64,000 bases of DNA, from assembly GCF_013618475.1 (NCBI RefSeq), contig NZ_JABJVN010000001.1, positions 1 to 64,000 on the forward strand, read 5' to 3'. The notes beneath the pieces are model-generated. The model ran no database searches and was not told the origin of the DNA. It worked only from the letters and a program-made list of their open reading frames with translations. Of the stretch, positions 38,283-48,522 are shown piece by piece. The position numbers were made by a program, and so were the translations under genes. Position 1 is the first letter of the stretch. Each line of letters begins with the position of its first letter. This stretch comes from Saccharibacillus deserti. GTDB lineage: Bacteria > Bacillota > Bacilli > Paenibacillales > Paenibacillaceae.

Positions 38283-38323
38283 AAAAAACCGCTGTTCTCC
38301 TATAAGGGGAACAGCGGTTTTTT
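38283..38323. terminator. bidirectional terminator between the LCP gene and mnmA
   Basis: A 15-bp perfect stem (38283-38297 with 38309-38323), with A6 on the left and T6 on the right, serves both convergent genes. Confidence 0.92.
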
Positions 38324-38367
38324 GCAGCTGCATCCAGGGGGCTCGGCCGCCGGATGCAAAGAAATGT

Positions 38368-39528
<1,161 letters not shown>

Positions 39529-39571
39529 CTATTGAAGTATTTGCCAAAGAACGGCAAAGAGCTGCGAAAGC

Positions 39572-39628
39572 AAAAAACGCGCTTCGCGCGTCTGACTGCA
39601 TTTTAACACAAAACCGGTATTCTGACGA
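39572..39628 (-). promoter_or_regulatory. mnmA promoter with 5'-terminal stem-loop
   Basis: Minus strand: -35 TCGTCA (39623-39628), 17-base spacer, -10 TAAAAT (39600-39605). The predicted start point falls at a hairpin (ACGCGC 39577-39582 with 39586-39591) followed by a run of T on the minus strand. It may protect the 5' end or attenuate transcription. Confidence 0.45.
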
Positions 39629-39785
39629 CCTTTCCGGTTCTTTCCTTTGGAGCTTGATTCCACCCGGGACGGACATTTCGGAGTCCTTCCGTTATTCCGT
39701 AGTGCATCCGGCTTCAACATTATGTTACGATAGTCTGAGTATACACAGGATATAACCCCGAATGAACCGAAAGAGGTGCCTTTAT

Positions 39786-40205
39786 ATGAAGATATCGACC
39801 AAGGGCCGTTACGGCTTGACGATTATGATGGAATTGGCGGCAAGGTACGGCGAAGGCCCGACTTCCCTAAAAAGCATTGCCGAAAAGAACTCCCTGTCCG
39901 AACATTACCTGGAGCAGTTGATTGCGCCCCTGCGCAACGGCGGACTCGTCAAAAGTATCCGGGGCGCCTACGGGGGCTACATTTTGTCGCGGGATCCCGA
40001 TACCGTGACCGCGGGCGAAATTATCCGTGTGCTGGAAGGTCCGATTTCCGTTGTCGATTTCACGGAAGAAGACGACCCGGCCAAACGCGATTTGTGGAAA
40101 AGAATCCGCGACGCGATTGCCGATGTCATCGACTCGACGACACTCGGCGACCTGATTGATTTCCGGGACAAAGGCGAACCGGACAGCTATATGTTCTATA
40201 TTTAG
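39786..40205 (+). CDS. cymR: Rrf2 family transcriptional regulator, CymR-like
   Basis: The 139-residue winged-helix repressor starts MKISTKGRYGLTIMMELA, a typical Rrf2 recognition region, with KSIAEKNSLSEHYLEQL and IRGAYGGYIL forming the helix-turn-helix and wing (about 28-75). It lacks the three clustered cysteines of IscR, which favours CymR, the cysteine-metabolism repressor that works with CysK. AGAGGTG precedes the ATG. iscS follows 17 bases later, the arrangement seen for yrzC-yrvO. Confidence 0.88.
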   Translation: MKISTKGRYGLTIMMELAARYGEGPTSLKSIAEKNSLSEHYLEQLIAPLRNGGLVKSIRGAYGGYILSRDPDTVTAGEIIRVLEGPISVVDFTEEDDPAKRDLWKRIRDAIADVIDSTTLGDLIDFRDKGEPDSYMFYI

Positions 40206-40222
40206 ACCGAGGTGAGCAGGAA

Positions 40223-41374
40223 ATGAACAGAATTTATGCGGATCATGCGGCTTCGACGCCGGTACATCCGCTTGTGGCCGAAGAAATGCTGCGGGTCCTG
40301 ACAGGCACATACGGAAACGCGTCCAGCGTCCATGCTTTCGGACGCGAAGCCAAGCGGGTCGTCAGCTCCGCGCGCGAACGGGTTGCCGCAGCGATCGGCG
40401 CGCGCGCGTCCGATCTGGTCTTTACGTCGGGCGGTACGGAGAGCGACAATATGGCGCTGTTCGGCGCGGCGGCGGCCCGGGCGGATCGCGGACGCCATCT
40501 GCTGGTGTCGCAAATCGAACATCACGCGGTGCTGCATGCCGCGGAGCGGTTGGCACAGCAGGGATTCGACGTGGAATACATTCCGGTCGATACCCGCGGC
40601 CGCGTCGACATGGACTGGATTCGCGAGCATACCCGGCCCGATACGATCCTGATCAGCGTGATGTATGCCAACAATGAGGTAGGCACCATTCAGCCCGTGC
40701 AGGAGATCGGCGCATTCGCACGCGAGCATGGAGTCTGGTTTCATACAGATGCCGTGCAGGCACTGGGGTCGCTTCCGGTCGACTGCGACAGCTTGAACGC
40801 CGACCTGGTCAGTTTTTCCGCGCACAAAATCAATGGTCCCCAAGGGATCGGCGCGCTGTATACGGCGCCGCATATCAAGCTTCCCGCCATGCTGCATGGA
40901 GGCAACCAGGAACGCAAACGGCGCGCCGGAACGGAAAATCTCGCCGGAATGGCGGGATTTGCCAGAGCGGCGGAGCTTTCCGCGTCCGCTCTGGGCGAGC
41001 GCCGGGCCCAGTCGGAACTTCTGCGCGGCAGGCTGCTTGAAGGATTGTCCGCCTCGATCGGCGATTCGGCGTTTGTGGTCAACGGCGATCCCGCACATAC
41101 GCTTGCGCATATCGTCAATATCAGCTTCCCGGCGGTGGGGACCGAGACGATGCTGATGAATCTGGATATGGAAGGCATTGCGGCGGCAAGCGGTTCCGCT
41201 TGTACCTCGGGTTCGCTCGAGACTTCGCATGTGCTGCGTGCCATGAATCTTCCTGAAAATGTTTTGAATTCCGCGGTTCGGTTCAGCTTCGGCTTGGGTA
41301 ATACTTCGGAGGAAATCGACACGATTGTCAAGAAAATTGAAACGATTACGGGTCGTGTGCGTAACAAACGTTGA
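40223..41374 (+). CDS. iscS: cysteine desulfurase (IscS/NifS family)
   Basis: PLP enzyme removing sulfur from cysteine for tRNA thiolation by MnmA and possibly Fe-S assembly. The 383 residues include the cofactor lysine in FSAHKINGPQG (near 202), the histidine after HHAVLHA, and the persulfide cysteine in GSACTSGS (near 326). No dedicated scaffold gene (iscU/sufU) is adjacent, so the YrvO-like role in MnmA sulfur supply is the best guess. It forms an operon with cymR. Confidence 0.94.
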   Translation: MNRIYADHAASTPVHPLVAEEMLRVLTGTYGNASSVHAFGREAKRVVSSARERVAAAIGARASDLVFTSGGTESDNMALFGAAAARADRGRHLLVSQIEHHAVLHAAERLAQQGFDVEYIPVDTRGRVDMDWIREHTRPDTILISVMYANNEVGTIQPVQEIGAFAREHGVWFHTDAVQALGSLPVDCDSLNADLVSFSAHKINGPQGIGALYTAPHIKLPAMLHGGNQERKRRAGTENLAGMAGFARAAELSASALGERRAQSELLRGRLLEGLSASIGDSAFVVNGDPAHTLAHIVNISFPAVGTETMLMNLDMEGIAAASGSACTSGSLETSHVLRAMNLPENVLNSAVRFSFGLGNTSEEIDTIVKKIETITGRVRNKR

Positions 41375-41388
41375 TACGCGTATAACCG

Positions 41389-41455
41389 CGCGCCGCAAGT
41401 TCGGATCGGTCCGACTGCCGCTCGATTAGCGGTCTGAAGGGTCGTCCGCGGCGCG
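41389..41455 (+). ncRNA. compact three-way-junction RNA element after iscS
   Basis: An outer stem CGCGCCGC (41389-41396) pairs with GCGGCGCG (41448-41455) and encloses two hairpins: TCGG/CCGA (41401-41404, 41411-41414) and CCGCT/AGCGG (41418-41422, 41428-41432). No T-run follows. A second stem (CGAAGA/TCTTCG, about 41479-41501) lies downstream. It may be a 3'-end stability structure of the cymR-iscS mRNA; I do not recognise a known RNA family. Confidence 0.4.
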
Positions 41456-41539
41456 TATTGTGAATAATCGATCAATCCGAAGAAGCCCCGGCCTCTTCGC
41501 TTCTCCCAAACTTAAGCGGACGGATAGGTGATCCCCATA

Positions 41540-41746
41540 ATGAAATGTCCAAATTGCAGTTCCAAAGATATCGGCAAAATCGGCTCGCATCAATTCTATT
41601 GCTGGAGCTGCTTTATCGAACTTACGGTTAATGCAGGCAAGATGTCGGTCTATCAAGTTGAAAAAGACGGAACGCTGAGTTCGCTCGATGACTTGTTCTG
41701 CCTGGAAGAAGCCGCGGCTCTGCCCCGGCTGCAGGCGACATCCTGA
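41540..41746 (+). CDS. small zinc-ribbon protein, uncharacterised
   Basis: A 68-residue protein with two CxxC knuckles (CPNC near residue 3 and CWSC near 21), spaced 14-18 residues as in zinc ribbons, then a short beta-rich and acidic tail. The function is unknown. ATG 41540 follows AGGTGAT; an in-frame GTG at 41528 overlaps that site and is unlikely to be the start. It lies between iscS and the alaS leader and has its own terminator. Confidence 0.75.
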   Translation: MKCPNCSSKDIGKIGSHQFYCWSCFIELTVNAGKMSVYQVEKDGTLSSLDDLFCLEEAAALPRLQATS

Positions 41747-41766
41747 ACGGACGAAGGACCCTAGAC

Positions 41767-41823
41767 AGCCGGAAGCTGCGCCGCGCCCTGCAACAAAGGA
41801 CGCTGCGGAGCCTCCGGCTTTTT
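41767..41823 (+). terminator. terminator after the zinc-ribbon gene
   Basis: AGCCGGA (41767-41773) pairs with TCCGGCT (41813-41819) around a long GC-rich loop, followed by TTTT. Confidence 0.65.
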
Positions 41824-41838
41824 GCCGCGCCGCACGCA

Positions 41839-41867
41839 TTGACAGAAAATCGGCCGCCCGATATACT
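41839..41867 (+). promoter_or_regulatory. promoter of alaS
   Basis: -35 TTGACA (41839-41844, perfect), 17-base spacer, -10 TATACT (41862-41867), ~30 bases before the T-box. Confidence 0.88.
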
Positions 41868-41897
41868 GGGAAGGCATTGCATATAGTCAACAACACG

Positions 41898-42184
41898 ATG
41901 ATGGAATGAAGTACGTTCTGAAGAGACGCCTTTTCAGCGAACAGGCTCCTTGCGCAGCTGCGCATGGGTGGAAGAGCCTGCAGGGCCGACGAACCGAAAG
42001 CTGATTCCGGAGTGCCGCGAATTTCCGATCCCGGAAGTCCGAGGCCGACTCGTCCCCGTTACCGGACTCAACGAGGCGATCGTTTCCCCGGCCCTGCTTC
42101 TGCATGATGCAGCGGCGCACGGCAAACGATAACCAGGGTGGTACCGCGAGCAATCGTCCCTGAATTTTTTCAGGGGCGTTTTTT
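41898..42184 (+). ncRNA. T-box riboswitch of alaS, tRNA-Ala specific
   Basis: The leader starts GATGATGGAATGAAGTA and has the AGCGA stem with a GGGTGGAAG loop. The specifier region AAAGCTGATTCCGGAG carries codon GCT (42000-42002). The T-box core AGGGTGGTACCGCG spans 42135-42148. The terminator is 42155-42164 with 42169-42178 and a T-run. GCT plus TGGT (A73) match tRNA-Ala, the substrate of the downstream enzyme. Confidence 0.94.
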
Positions 42185-42221
42185 ATGTTTTTTACTATTC
42201 CCAAACGGAGGTCCGAAACCT

Positions 42222-44861
42222 ATGAAAGCTAGTGAAATCCGCTCCAAATGGCTTCAGTTTTTTGAACAAAAAGGACATCATATCGAGCCGAGCGCTCCGC
42301 TCGTCCCGCATAACGATCCGTCCCTGCTGTGGATCAATGCCGGTATGGCGCCGCTGAAAGCCTACTTCGACGGCCGGATCAAACCGGAGAATCCGAGAAT
42401 CGCCAATTCGCAAAAATGTATCCGTACCAACGACATCGAGAACGTGGGCAAAACGCGCCGCCACCATACGTTTTTTGAGATGCTGGGCAACTTCTCCATC
42501 GGCGATTACTTCAAGGAAGAAGCGATCGAATGGGCTTGGGAATTCCTGACCGACCCGCAGTGGATCGGCTTCGATCCCGAACGGATCAGCGTAACGGTCT
42601 ACAACGAAGACGAAGAAGCTTTCACCATCTGGAATGAAATCGTCGGTCTTCCCGCCGAACGCATCATCAAGCTGGGCGAAGAGAATTTCTGGGATATCGG
42701 CGAAGGCCCGTGCGGTCCGTGCAGCGAGATTTTCTATGATCGCGGCGACGCTTACGGCACGCTTGATCCGAACGATCCGGAGATGTACCCGGGCGGCGAG
42801 AACGAACGTTTCCTCGAAGTGTGGAACCTTGTCTTCTCGCAGTTCAACCACAACAAGGATGGCAGCTACACGCCGCTTCCGAACAAAAACATCGATACCG
42901 GAGCCGGTCTGGAGCGTCTCGCTTCCATTCTGCAGGAAGTCAATTCCAACTTCGATACCGACTTGTTCCAGCCGATGATCCAGCGTACCGCCGAGATGGC
43001 CGGTATTCAGTATGGGGTGAGCGAAGAGCACGATGTGGCGCTCAAAGTGATCGCCGACCATGTGCGTACCGTAACGTTCGCCGTCGGCGACGGCGTGCAG
43101 CCTTCGAACGAAGGCCGCGGCTATGTTATTCGCCGTCTGCTGCGCCGCGCGGTCCGCTACGGACGCGTGCTTGGCCTGGATCGTCCGTTCCTGTACGAGT
43201 TGGTCGGCACGGTAGGCGAAGTCATGGGCGTATACTACAGCCAGGTACTCGACAGCCGGGAACTGATCGAACGCGTCATTCGTCTGGAAGAAGAACGGTT
43301 CCACAAAACGCTGTCCGACGGTCTTGCGATCCTGACGGAAACGGCCGAGCGCGCCAAAGCGGCAGGCGAAAAGATGATCGGCGGCGAGGATGCGTTCAAA
43401 ATGTACGATACGTACGGATTCCCGCTCGATCTTACCGAAGACTTCGCCCAGGAGCAGGGCATGAGCGTCGACCGCGAAGGGTTTGAGACGGCGATGCAGC
43501 AGCAGCGCACGAGAGCGCGCGAAGCGCACAAAAAAGGCGGCGGCATGAATATCCAGGGCGGCGTCTTGTCCGATCTGGAAGCGGGCAGCGAATTCGTCGG
43601 TTACGGCGAAACTTCCGTCGAAGCCAAAATTGTGGTACTGATCAAAGACGGCGAAATCGTCGATTCGGTCGGCGAAGGCGATTCGGCTCTGGTTGTGTTG
43701 GACAAAACGCCTTTCTATGCCGAGAGCGGCGGACAAGTCAGCGATATCGGCACGATCTCTTCGTTCACGGGTACATTGAGCGTCGAAGGTCTGGTCAAAG
43801 CGCCGCGCGGCCAGCACGTGCACCAGGTGACGGTCGAGTCGGGCGAACTGCACACCGGCGACGAAGTGCGGGCAAGCGTACAGCGCGATTCGCGCGCCGC
43901 GATCGAGAAAAACCATACCGCGACGCACCTGCTGCACAAAGCGCTCAAAGAAGTGCTCGGCAGCCATGTCAATCAAGCGGGGTCGCTTGTCGAGCCGCAG
44001 CGTCTGCGTTTCGACTTCTCGCACTTCGGCAGCATTACGCCGGAAGAGTTGGCCGATGTGGAACGCCGCGTGAACGAGCAGATCTGGAAAGGCGTCAACG
44101 TCAAGATCGAGCTCAAAGGCATTGAAGAAGCCAAAGCGATGGGCGCGATGGCCCTGTTCGGAGAAAAATACGGCGATATCGTACGCGTCGTCGAGATCGG
44201 CGATTACAGTCTCGAGCTGTGCGGCGGCTGCCATGTTCGCAATACGGCGGAAATCGGTCTGTTCAAACTGGTCGGGGAGAGCGGGATCGGATCGGGCGTA
44301 CGCCGGATCGAAGCCTTGACCGGCCGGGGGGCTTATCTGTACCTCGACGAGCAGCTCGATCTGTTGAAACAGTCGGCCGCAGCTTTCAAGACGCCGGTTG
44401 CCGAAGTGCCGAAGCGGATCGAAGGTTTGAACAAACAGCTCAAAGATGCGGAGCGCGAGATCGAATCGCTGCGCGGCAAGCTGGGTGCGATCGAAGCGGG
44501 GCAAATGACGGACCGCGTCCGCACCATAGGCGATGTACAGGTATTGGCGGAAGCCGTATCGGCTTCGGGCATGGACGCTCTGCGTTCGCTGGCCGACGAG
44601 CTGAAAGTCAAACTGCCGCAGGCGGTTCTGGTACTCGGCGCCGTCGAAGGCGACAAGGTTAACTTTGTGGCGGCCGTACCGCAGGAACTGACCAAGCGCG
44701 GGCTGCATGCCGGCAAACTGGTCAAGGAAGCGGCAGCCGTCTGCGGCGGCGGCGGCGGCGGACGTCCGGATATGGCCCAGGCCGGCGGCAAAGACGCCTC
44801 CAAAATTCAGGAAGCCCTGAAGACGGCCGTTTCCCTCCTGGAACAATCGCTGAACGCCTGA
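42222..44861 (+). CDS. alaS: alanyl-tRNA synthetase
   Basis: The 879-residue class II synthetase has the catalytic core ([45 protein letters not shown] split over the first 90 residues). The editing domain has [11 protein letters not shown] (near 565) and [13 protein letters not shown] (near 666), and the C-Ala domain ends in [24 protein letters not shown] precedes ATG 42222, just after the T-box terminator. It edits Ser/Gly mischarging together with Dtd at 26402. Confidence 0.97.
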   Translation: MKASEIRSKWLQFFEQKGHHIEPSAPLVPHNDPSLLWINAGMAPLKAYFDGRIKPENPRIANSQKCIRTNDIENVGKTRRHHTFFEMLGNFSIGDYFKEEAIEWAWEFLTDPQWIGFDPERISVTVYNEDEEAFTIWNEIVGLPAERIIKLGEENFWDIGEGPCGPCSEIFYDRGDAYGTLDPNDPEMYPGGENERFLEVWNLVFSQFNHNKDGSYTPLPNKNIDTGAGLERLASILQEVNSNFDTDLFQPMIQRTAEMAGIQYGVSEEHDVALKVIADHVRTVTFAVGDGVQPSNEGRGYVIRRLLRRAVRYGRVLGLDRPFLYELVGTVGEVMGVYYSQVLDSRELIERVIRLEEERFHKTLSDGLAILTETAERAKAAGEKMIGGEDAFKMYDTYGFPLDLTEDFAQEQGMSVDREGFETAMQQQRTRAREAHKKGGGMNIQGGVLSDLEAGSEFVGYGETSVEAKIVVLIKDGEIVDSVGEGDSALVVLDKTPFYAESGGQVSDIGTISSFTGTLSVEGLVKAPRGQHVHQVTVESGELHTGDEVRASVQRDSRAAIEKNHTATHLLHKALKEVLGSHVNQAGSLVEPQRLRFDFSHFGSITPEELADVERRVNEQIWKGVNVKIELKGIEEAKAMGAMALFGEKYGDIVRVVEIGDYSLELCGGCHVRNTAEIGLFKLVGESGIGSGVRRIEALTGRGAYLYLDEQLDLLKQSAAAFKTPVAEVPKRIEGLNKQLKDAEREIESLRGKLGAIEAGQMTDRVRTIGDVQVLAEAVSASGMDALRSLADELKVKLPQAVLVLGAVEGDKVNFVAAVPQELTKRGLHAGKLVKEAAAVCGGGGGGRPDMAQAGGKDASKIQEALKTAVSLLEQSLNA

Positions 44862-44867
44862 TCGAAG

Positions 44868-44898
44868 TCGGGCGATCTTCCGCCCGATTCCCCGTTTC
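44868..44898 (+). terminator. weak terminator after alaS
   Basis: TCGGGCG (44868-44874) pairs with CGCCCGA (44881-44887), followed by TTCCCCGTTTCTT, a poor T-run; readthrough to ireB is likely. Confidence 0.45.
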
Positions 44899-44915
44899 TT
44901 GATCGGGGGAAAGTG

Positions 44916-44924
44916 TGATATGAT
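44916..44924 (+). promoter_or_regulatory. extended -10 promoter before ireB
   Basis: TGATATGAT (44916-44924) has the TGn extension and a good -10, with a weak -35. It could drive ireB-yqgF separately from alaS. Confidence 0.5.
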
Positions 44925-44999
44925 AAACAGGATTCAATATTAAGGCATCAAGGTGCGCCGCGTGCACGCGGACGCTTTGTGAAGCGAGGTGTAATCCTT

Positions 45000-45257
45000 A
45001 TGGATTCTATGGACAAGACTGTAAAGTTCAACGTACAAGGCGACGAAGAGACCTCCGCACAGGAGATTCTGCTTACCGTGTACGACGCGCTTGTGGAGAA
45101 AGAGTACAATCCGATCAATCAGATTGTAGGCTACCTGCTGTCCGGCGATCCGGCTTACATCCCGAGACACAACAACGCGCGAAGCCTGATCCGCAAAAAG
45201 GAACGCGACGAGTTGATCGAAGAGCTGGTTCGTTCTTATTTGTCCAAGCTTCGATAG
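45000..45257 (+). CDS. ireB: IreB family regulatory phosphoprotein
   Basis: The 85-residue protein matches IreB/YrzL (DUF965), a substrate of the Ser/Thr kinase IreK/PrkC that tunes cephalosporin resistance in Enterococcus. The N-terminal DKTVKFN holds the threonine equivalent to the phosphorylated site. [25 protein letters not shown] conserved core lies at about 39-58. ATG 45000 follows AGGTG. Order alaS-ireB-yqgF-DUF1292 is conserved in Bacillota. Confidence 0.93.
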   Translation: MDSMDKTVKFNVQGDEETSAQEILLTVYDALVEKEYNPINQIVGYLLSGDPAYIPRHNNARSLIRKKERDELIEELVRSYLSKLR

Positions 45258-45269
45258 GAGATACGTGAA

Positions 45270-45686
45270 ATGAAACTGCTGGGCCTCGATTATGGAGACC
45301 GCCGTATCGGTGTCGCGGTAAGCGACATGTTCGGCTGGACCGCCCAAGGGATCGAAGTGGTCCAACGCCGCGAAGACGGTTCTCACCTGCAGCGGATTGC
45401 GGAGCTTGCCAGGCTGCACGAAGTTGGGGAAGTGGTTGTAGGTCTTCCGAAAAACATGAACGGCACGATCGGCCCGCGCGGCGAACTGTGCATCGAATTC
45501 GCCGAATCGCTGCGAGAACTGCTGGGTCTGCCTGTTCACCTGTGGGATGAACGTCTGACGACGGTATCCGCCGAGCGAACGCTGCTCGAAGCCGATGTCA
45601 GCCGCAAGAAGCGCAAACAGGTCGTCGACAAAATCGCGGCGGGTCTGATCTTGCAAAATTATCTCGATTCCAAATCAAACCGGTGA
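45270..45686 (+). CDS. ruvX: Holliday junction resolvase-like YqgF (RuvX)
   Basis: RNase H-fold nuclease, 138 residues; in bacteria its relatives process 16S rRNA precursor ends. It starts LGLDYGDRRIGVAVSD with the first catalytic aspartate, has VVGLPKNMNGT (near 53), and WDERLTTVSAERTLLEADVSR (split near 91-111) ending in KIAAGLILQNYLD. It lies 12 bases after ireB and is followed by a DUF1292 gene. Confidence 0.94.
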   Translation: MKLLGLDYGDRRIGVAVSDMFGWTAQGIEVVQRREDGSHLQRIAELARLHEVGEVVVGLPKNMNGTIGPRGELCIEFAESLRELLGLPVHLWDERLTTVSAERTLLEADVSRKKRKQVVDKIAAGLILQNYLDSKSNR

Positions 45687-45699
45687 AAGGGTGACAGGC

Positions 45700-45999
45700 A
45701 TGACAAACGATTCCAATCTCGTAGGCGAAGAGCCGGAAATTATTTATATCCCCGATGAAGAAGGCCAGGAAGAAGGCTTTGAAGTCATCATGAAATTTGA
45801 AGTGGACGGTTCGGAAAGCAAGTATATGATGGTGGTTCCTTTGGATTCGGACGATGAAGAAGCGGACGAAGTCTATGCGTTCCGCTATGAGGAAGACAAC
45901 GACGATCTGAAGCTTTACGTCATCGAAGACGAAGCCGAATGGCAGATTGTCGAAGAGACTTTCAATACGCTGGTTGCCGAATTGGACGGGGAGGAATAG
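45700..45999 (+). CDS. DUF1292 domain protein (YrzB-like), first copy
   Basis: A 99-residue, strongly acidic protein of the DUF1292/YrzB family, of unknown function. Core: IIYIPDEEGQEEGFEVIMKF then YAFRYEEDNDDLKLYVIED. ATG 45700 follows AAAGG. It is the usual fourth gene of the alaS-ireB-yqgF cluster. Confidence 0.88.
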   Translation: MTNDSNLVGEEPEIIYIPDEEGQEEGFEVIMKFEVDGSESKYMMVVPLDSDDEEADEVYAFRYEEDNDDLKLYVIEDEAEWQIVEETFNTLVAELDGEE

Positions 46000-46004
46000 A
46001 AGCG

Positions 46005-46313
46005 ATGACGGAATTTTCCGCAAGTCAAGTCGTATACACGAACAAGCTGGAGCAGGTGTACGGATTGTACGTCGAGCTGATCGACGGCAGCGCCGAATCG
46101 GTTACGTACCGGATCGTCAAAGAGTTTGAAGTCGGCGGCGGCGCTTACGCGGTTCTCCAGAACGAGACCGCCGGAGCGGACGACGACGTACAAATTCTCA
46201 AGATCGAGACTTCTCCGGAAGGCGAAGTTCAACTGGCAACAATCGACGACGACGACGAGTGGGAAAACGTGGCCGAACTGTTCGACGAACTCACTTTCCC
46301 GGAAGAAATGTAA
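46005..46313 (+). CDS. DUF1292 domain protein, second copy
   Basis: A 102-residue acidic protein starting six bases after the previous gene. It keeps the same layout (YVELIDGSAESVTYRIVKEF, YAVLQNETAG, DDVQILKIE, EWENVAELFDEL) at low identity, so it looks like a diverged tandem paralogue. Function unknown. Confidence 0.8.
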   Translation: MTEFSASQVVYTNKLEQVYGLYVELIDGSAESVTYRIVKEFEVGGGAYAVLQNETAGADDDVQILKIETSPEGEVQLATIDDDDEWENVAELFDELTFPEEM

Positions 46314-46384
46314 GGGAATCGGTAAAGCAAGCGGACCCGGCTAGCCTGGTCCGCTTTGCCGTGCGCAAAAATAAGTGCGCGGAT

Positions 46385-46406
46385 GACGGCACAGCCCGTC
46401 TTTTTT
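46385..46406 (+). terminator. terminator before mltG
   Basis: GACGG (46385-46389) pairs with CCGTC (46396-46400), followed by six T. A second stem without a T-run (46329-46337 with 46348-46356) lies just upstream. Confidence 0.55.
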
Positions 46407-46451
46407 ACCCGATTGCCTGCGATTGAAGACCGACAAAGGATGTGCGCCGTA

Positions 46452-47528
46452 GTGGAAAATAATCCGGTCAAGATCAAGAAAAAAAGGTCAAAAGCTCCGT
46501 TTGTCCTACTGCTGATCGTGCTTGTCATGATTGTCTCGATAGCGGGATTCGTCTACGCCTCGATGCGGCCGACCCCGGCTTCAAGCGAAGCGCTTCTGTT
46601 CAAAGTGAAGGAAGGGGCGGGTACGGCGGAGATTGCCGATCAGCTGCAAGACAGCGGACTGATTCGCAGCGCCCTGCTGTACAAGTTCTATCTGCGGATG
46701 GAAAACGAAGGCGGAGCGTTTAAGGCGGGGGCGTATCAGCTGCAGCCGGGCCTGGAATACGGAGCGATCACGGCCGTATTGAACGGCGGCGGTGAAGAAG
46801 TACGCAAAGAATCCGTCAAAGTGACGATTCCCGAAGGATTTACGCTTAAGCAAATCGCGGACCGATTGAGCGAAAAAGGGGACTGGGACGCCAAAACGAT
46901 TCGGCAGCTGGCCCGGCAGCCGGAAAAATTCAGCGCCGATCTGCCGGCCGAACTTCCGGCAGCCGCCAAAACGACTTATGCGCTCGAAGGGTATTTGTTC
47001 CCCGATACGTACGAATTCGAACCCGGTGCCTCGGAAGAAGAAGTGGTGCGCCGTCTGGTTCAAGAAACGAAGCGCAAACTGGATTCTATCGCGAACTTCG
47101 ATACACTGCTGCAAAAGCGCGGGCTGACCGTGCACGAGCTGCTGACGGTCGCTTCCCTTGTGGAACGCGAAGCGGTAGTCGATGCCGAGCGTCCGCTCAT
47201 CGCGGGCGTCATCTACAACCGGCTGAACGATCCGATGAAGCTCCAGATCGATGCAACCGTCCAGTACGCGCTGGGCGAACAGAAAGACCGGCTGCTGTAT
47301 TCCGATCTGGAGATCGACAGCCCGTACAATACCTATAAATACGAAGGGCTGCCGCCGGGTCCGATCGCGTCTCCGAGTCTCAAGTCGATCGAAGCTGCCC
47401 TGCAGCCGAAAGATTCGGAATATTTCTTTTACGTGACCAAAAAAGACGGCTCCGGCGAGCACCTGTTTGCCGAGACGTTCGCAGAGCATGAACAAAATAT
47501 CGAAGAAAGCAGAGCCGGCGGCAAATAA
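46452..47528 (+). CDS. mltG: endolytic murein transglycosylase MltG
   Basis: Cleaves nascent glycan strands at the membrane, setting peptidoglycan chain length. The 358-residue product has a basic start, one transmembrane helix (about 16-38), a LysM-like segment (VKVTIPEGFTLKQIADRL) and the YceG catalytic domain. That domain has EGYLFPDTYEF, ASLVEREAVVDAERP with the catalytic glutamate, and SPYNTYKYEGLPPGPIASP (split near 290-308). I chose GTG 46452, ten bases after AAAGGAT; earlier in-frame starts lie in the terminator region. Homologue of yrrL. Confidence 0.93.
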   Translation: MENNPVKIKKKRSKAPFVLLLIVLVMIVSIAGFVYASMRPTPASSEALLFKVKEGAGTAEIADQLQDSGLIRSALLYKFYLRMENEGGAFKAGAYQLQPGLEYGAITAVLNGGGEEVRKESVKVTIPEGFTLKQIADRLSEKGDWDAKTIRQLARQPEKFSADLPAELPAAAKTTYALEGYLFPDTYEFEPGASEEEVVRRLVQETKRKLDSIANFDTLLQKRGLTVHELLTVASLVEREAVVDAERPLIAGVIYNRLNDPMKLQIDATVQYALGEQKDRLLYSDLEIDSPYNTYKYEGLPPGPIASPSLKSIEAALQPKDSEYFFYVTKKDGSGEHLFAETFAEHEQNIEESRAGGK

Positions 47529-47573
47529 CTGCGCCGGCCTGCGCCGATGAAGTTGAAGAAGGGAGTGGCCGTT

Positions 47574-48506
47574 TTGGGATACAAACCCGAATTATTGGCA
47601 ACTTGCGGCACACTGGATGAATTAAAAGCGCTGGCGGAAGCCGGATGCGACGCTTTTTTGTTGGGGGAAGAAAAGTACGGGATGCGTCTGCCGGGTGAAT
47701 TTACGCCGCAGATGATTGCGGAAGCCGTCAGCTTCGCCCATCCCCGGGGGATCAAGATCTACGTCTGCGTCAACAATCTGATGGACAATGACAAGCTGCC
47801 CGGTCTGCCCGGTTACCTGGAAGAGATGGGGCAGATCGGAGTGGACGGAATCGAGTTCGGCGATCCTTCCGTATTGATGCAGGCCAGAAAGCTTCTGCCG
47901 GGCCTGCCGCTGCACTGGAATGCCGAGATGACCTCCACCAACCACGGAACGGCAAATTACTGGGGACGCCGCGGCGCAACCCGGATCGTGCTGGCCCGGG
48001 AACTTAATATGGAAGAAACAACCGGCATGATGCCGTCGCTTGAAGTCGAAGCCCAGGTGCAGGTACATGGCATGACGAACATCTATCATTCCAAGCGCAG
48101 TCTGGTGAACAGCTACATGGCGAATCAAGGACGTCCGGTCGAAGACGGGAATGTCGGATTGTCGCGCGGGCTGTATCTGATCGAAGCGGAACGGCGCGAC
48201 GAACGGTTTCCGATCTATGAAGATTCCAACGGTACGCATATCATGAGTTCCGGCGATATTTGTATTCTGGAAGATCTGCATCTGCTGATGGAAGCGGGCG
48301 TGCAGAGTTTCAAGATCGAAGGGATCCTGAAAAGCAAGGCTTACAACGTCGCGGCTGCCCGGGCTTATCGCAAAGCGATCGACAGCTTCGTGAACGACCG
48401 GGAAAACTACGCGTTCGACGAGTCCTGGCTTGACGAAATTCGCGGGCTGCAGGATCCGGACCGCGAGCTTTCATTTGGATTTTTCTATAAAGAACAGGTG
48501 TATTAA
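47574..48506 (+). CDS. trhP1: peptidase U32 family tRNA hydroxylation protein TrhP1-like
   Basis: The 310-residue protein matches B. subtilis YrrN in length and context; with YrrO it makes 5-hydroxyuridine at tRNA position 34 from prephenate. It has the U32 barrel (ELLATCGTLDELKALAEAG, WNAEMTSTNHGTANYW) but lacks the four-cysteine cluster, as YrrN does. TTG 47574 gives the expected length and lies eight bases after AAGGGAG; an ATG at 47547 has no site. The gene follows mltG directly; a trmR (yrrM) gene normally found here is missing. Confidence 0.88.
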   Translation: MGYKPELLATCGTLDELKALAEAGCDAFLLGEEKYGMRLPGEFTPQMIAEAVSFAHPRGIKIYVCVNNLMDNDKLPGLPGYLEEMGQIGVDGIEFGDPSVLMQARKLLPGLPLHWNAEMTSTNHGTANYWGRRGATRIVLARELNMEETTGMMPSLEVEAQVQVHGMTNIYHSKRSLVNSYMANQGRPVEDGNVGLSRGLYLIEAERRDERFPIYEDSNGTHIMSSGDICILEDLHLLMEAGVQSFKIEGILKSKAYNVAAARAYRKAIDSFVNDRENYAFDESWLDEIRGLQDPDRELSFGFFYKEQVY

Positions 48507-48522
48507 GAAAGGGGAACGCATC

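Noticed and set aside
42195-44846. Open frame of about 880 codons antisense to alaS
   Set aside because: Same shadow effect; no domain, no promoter and it covers the T-box terminator.
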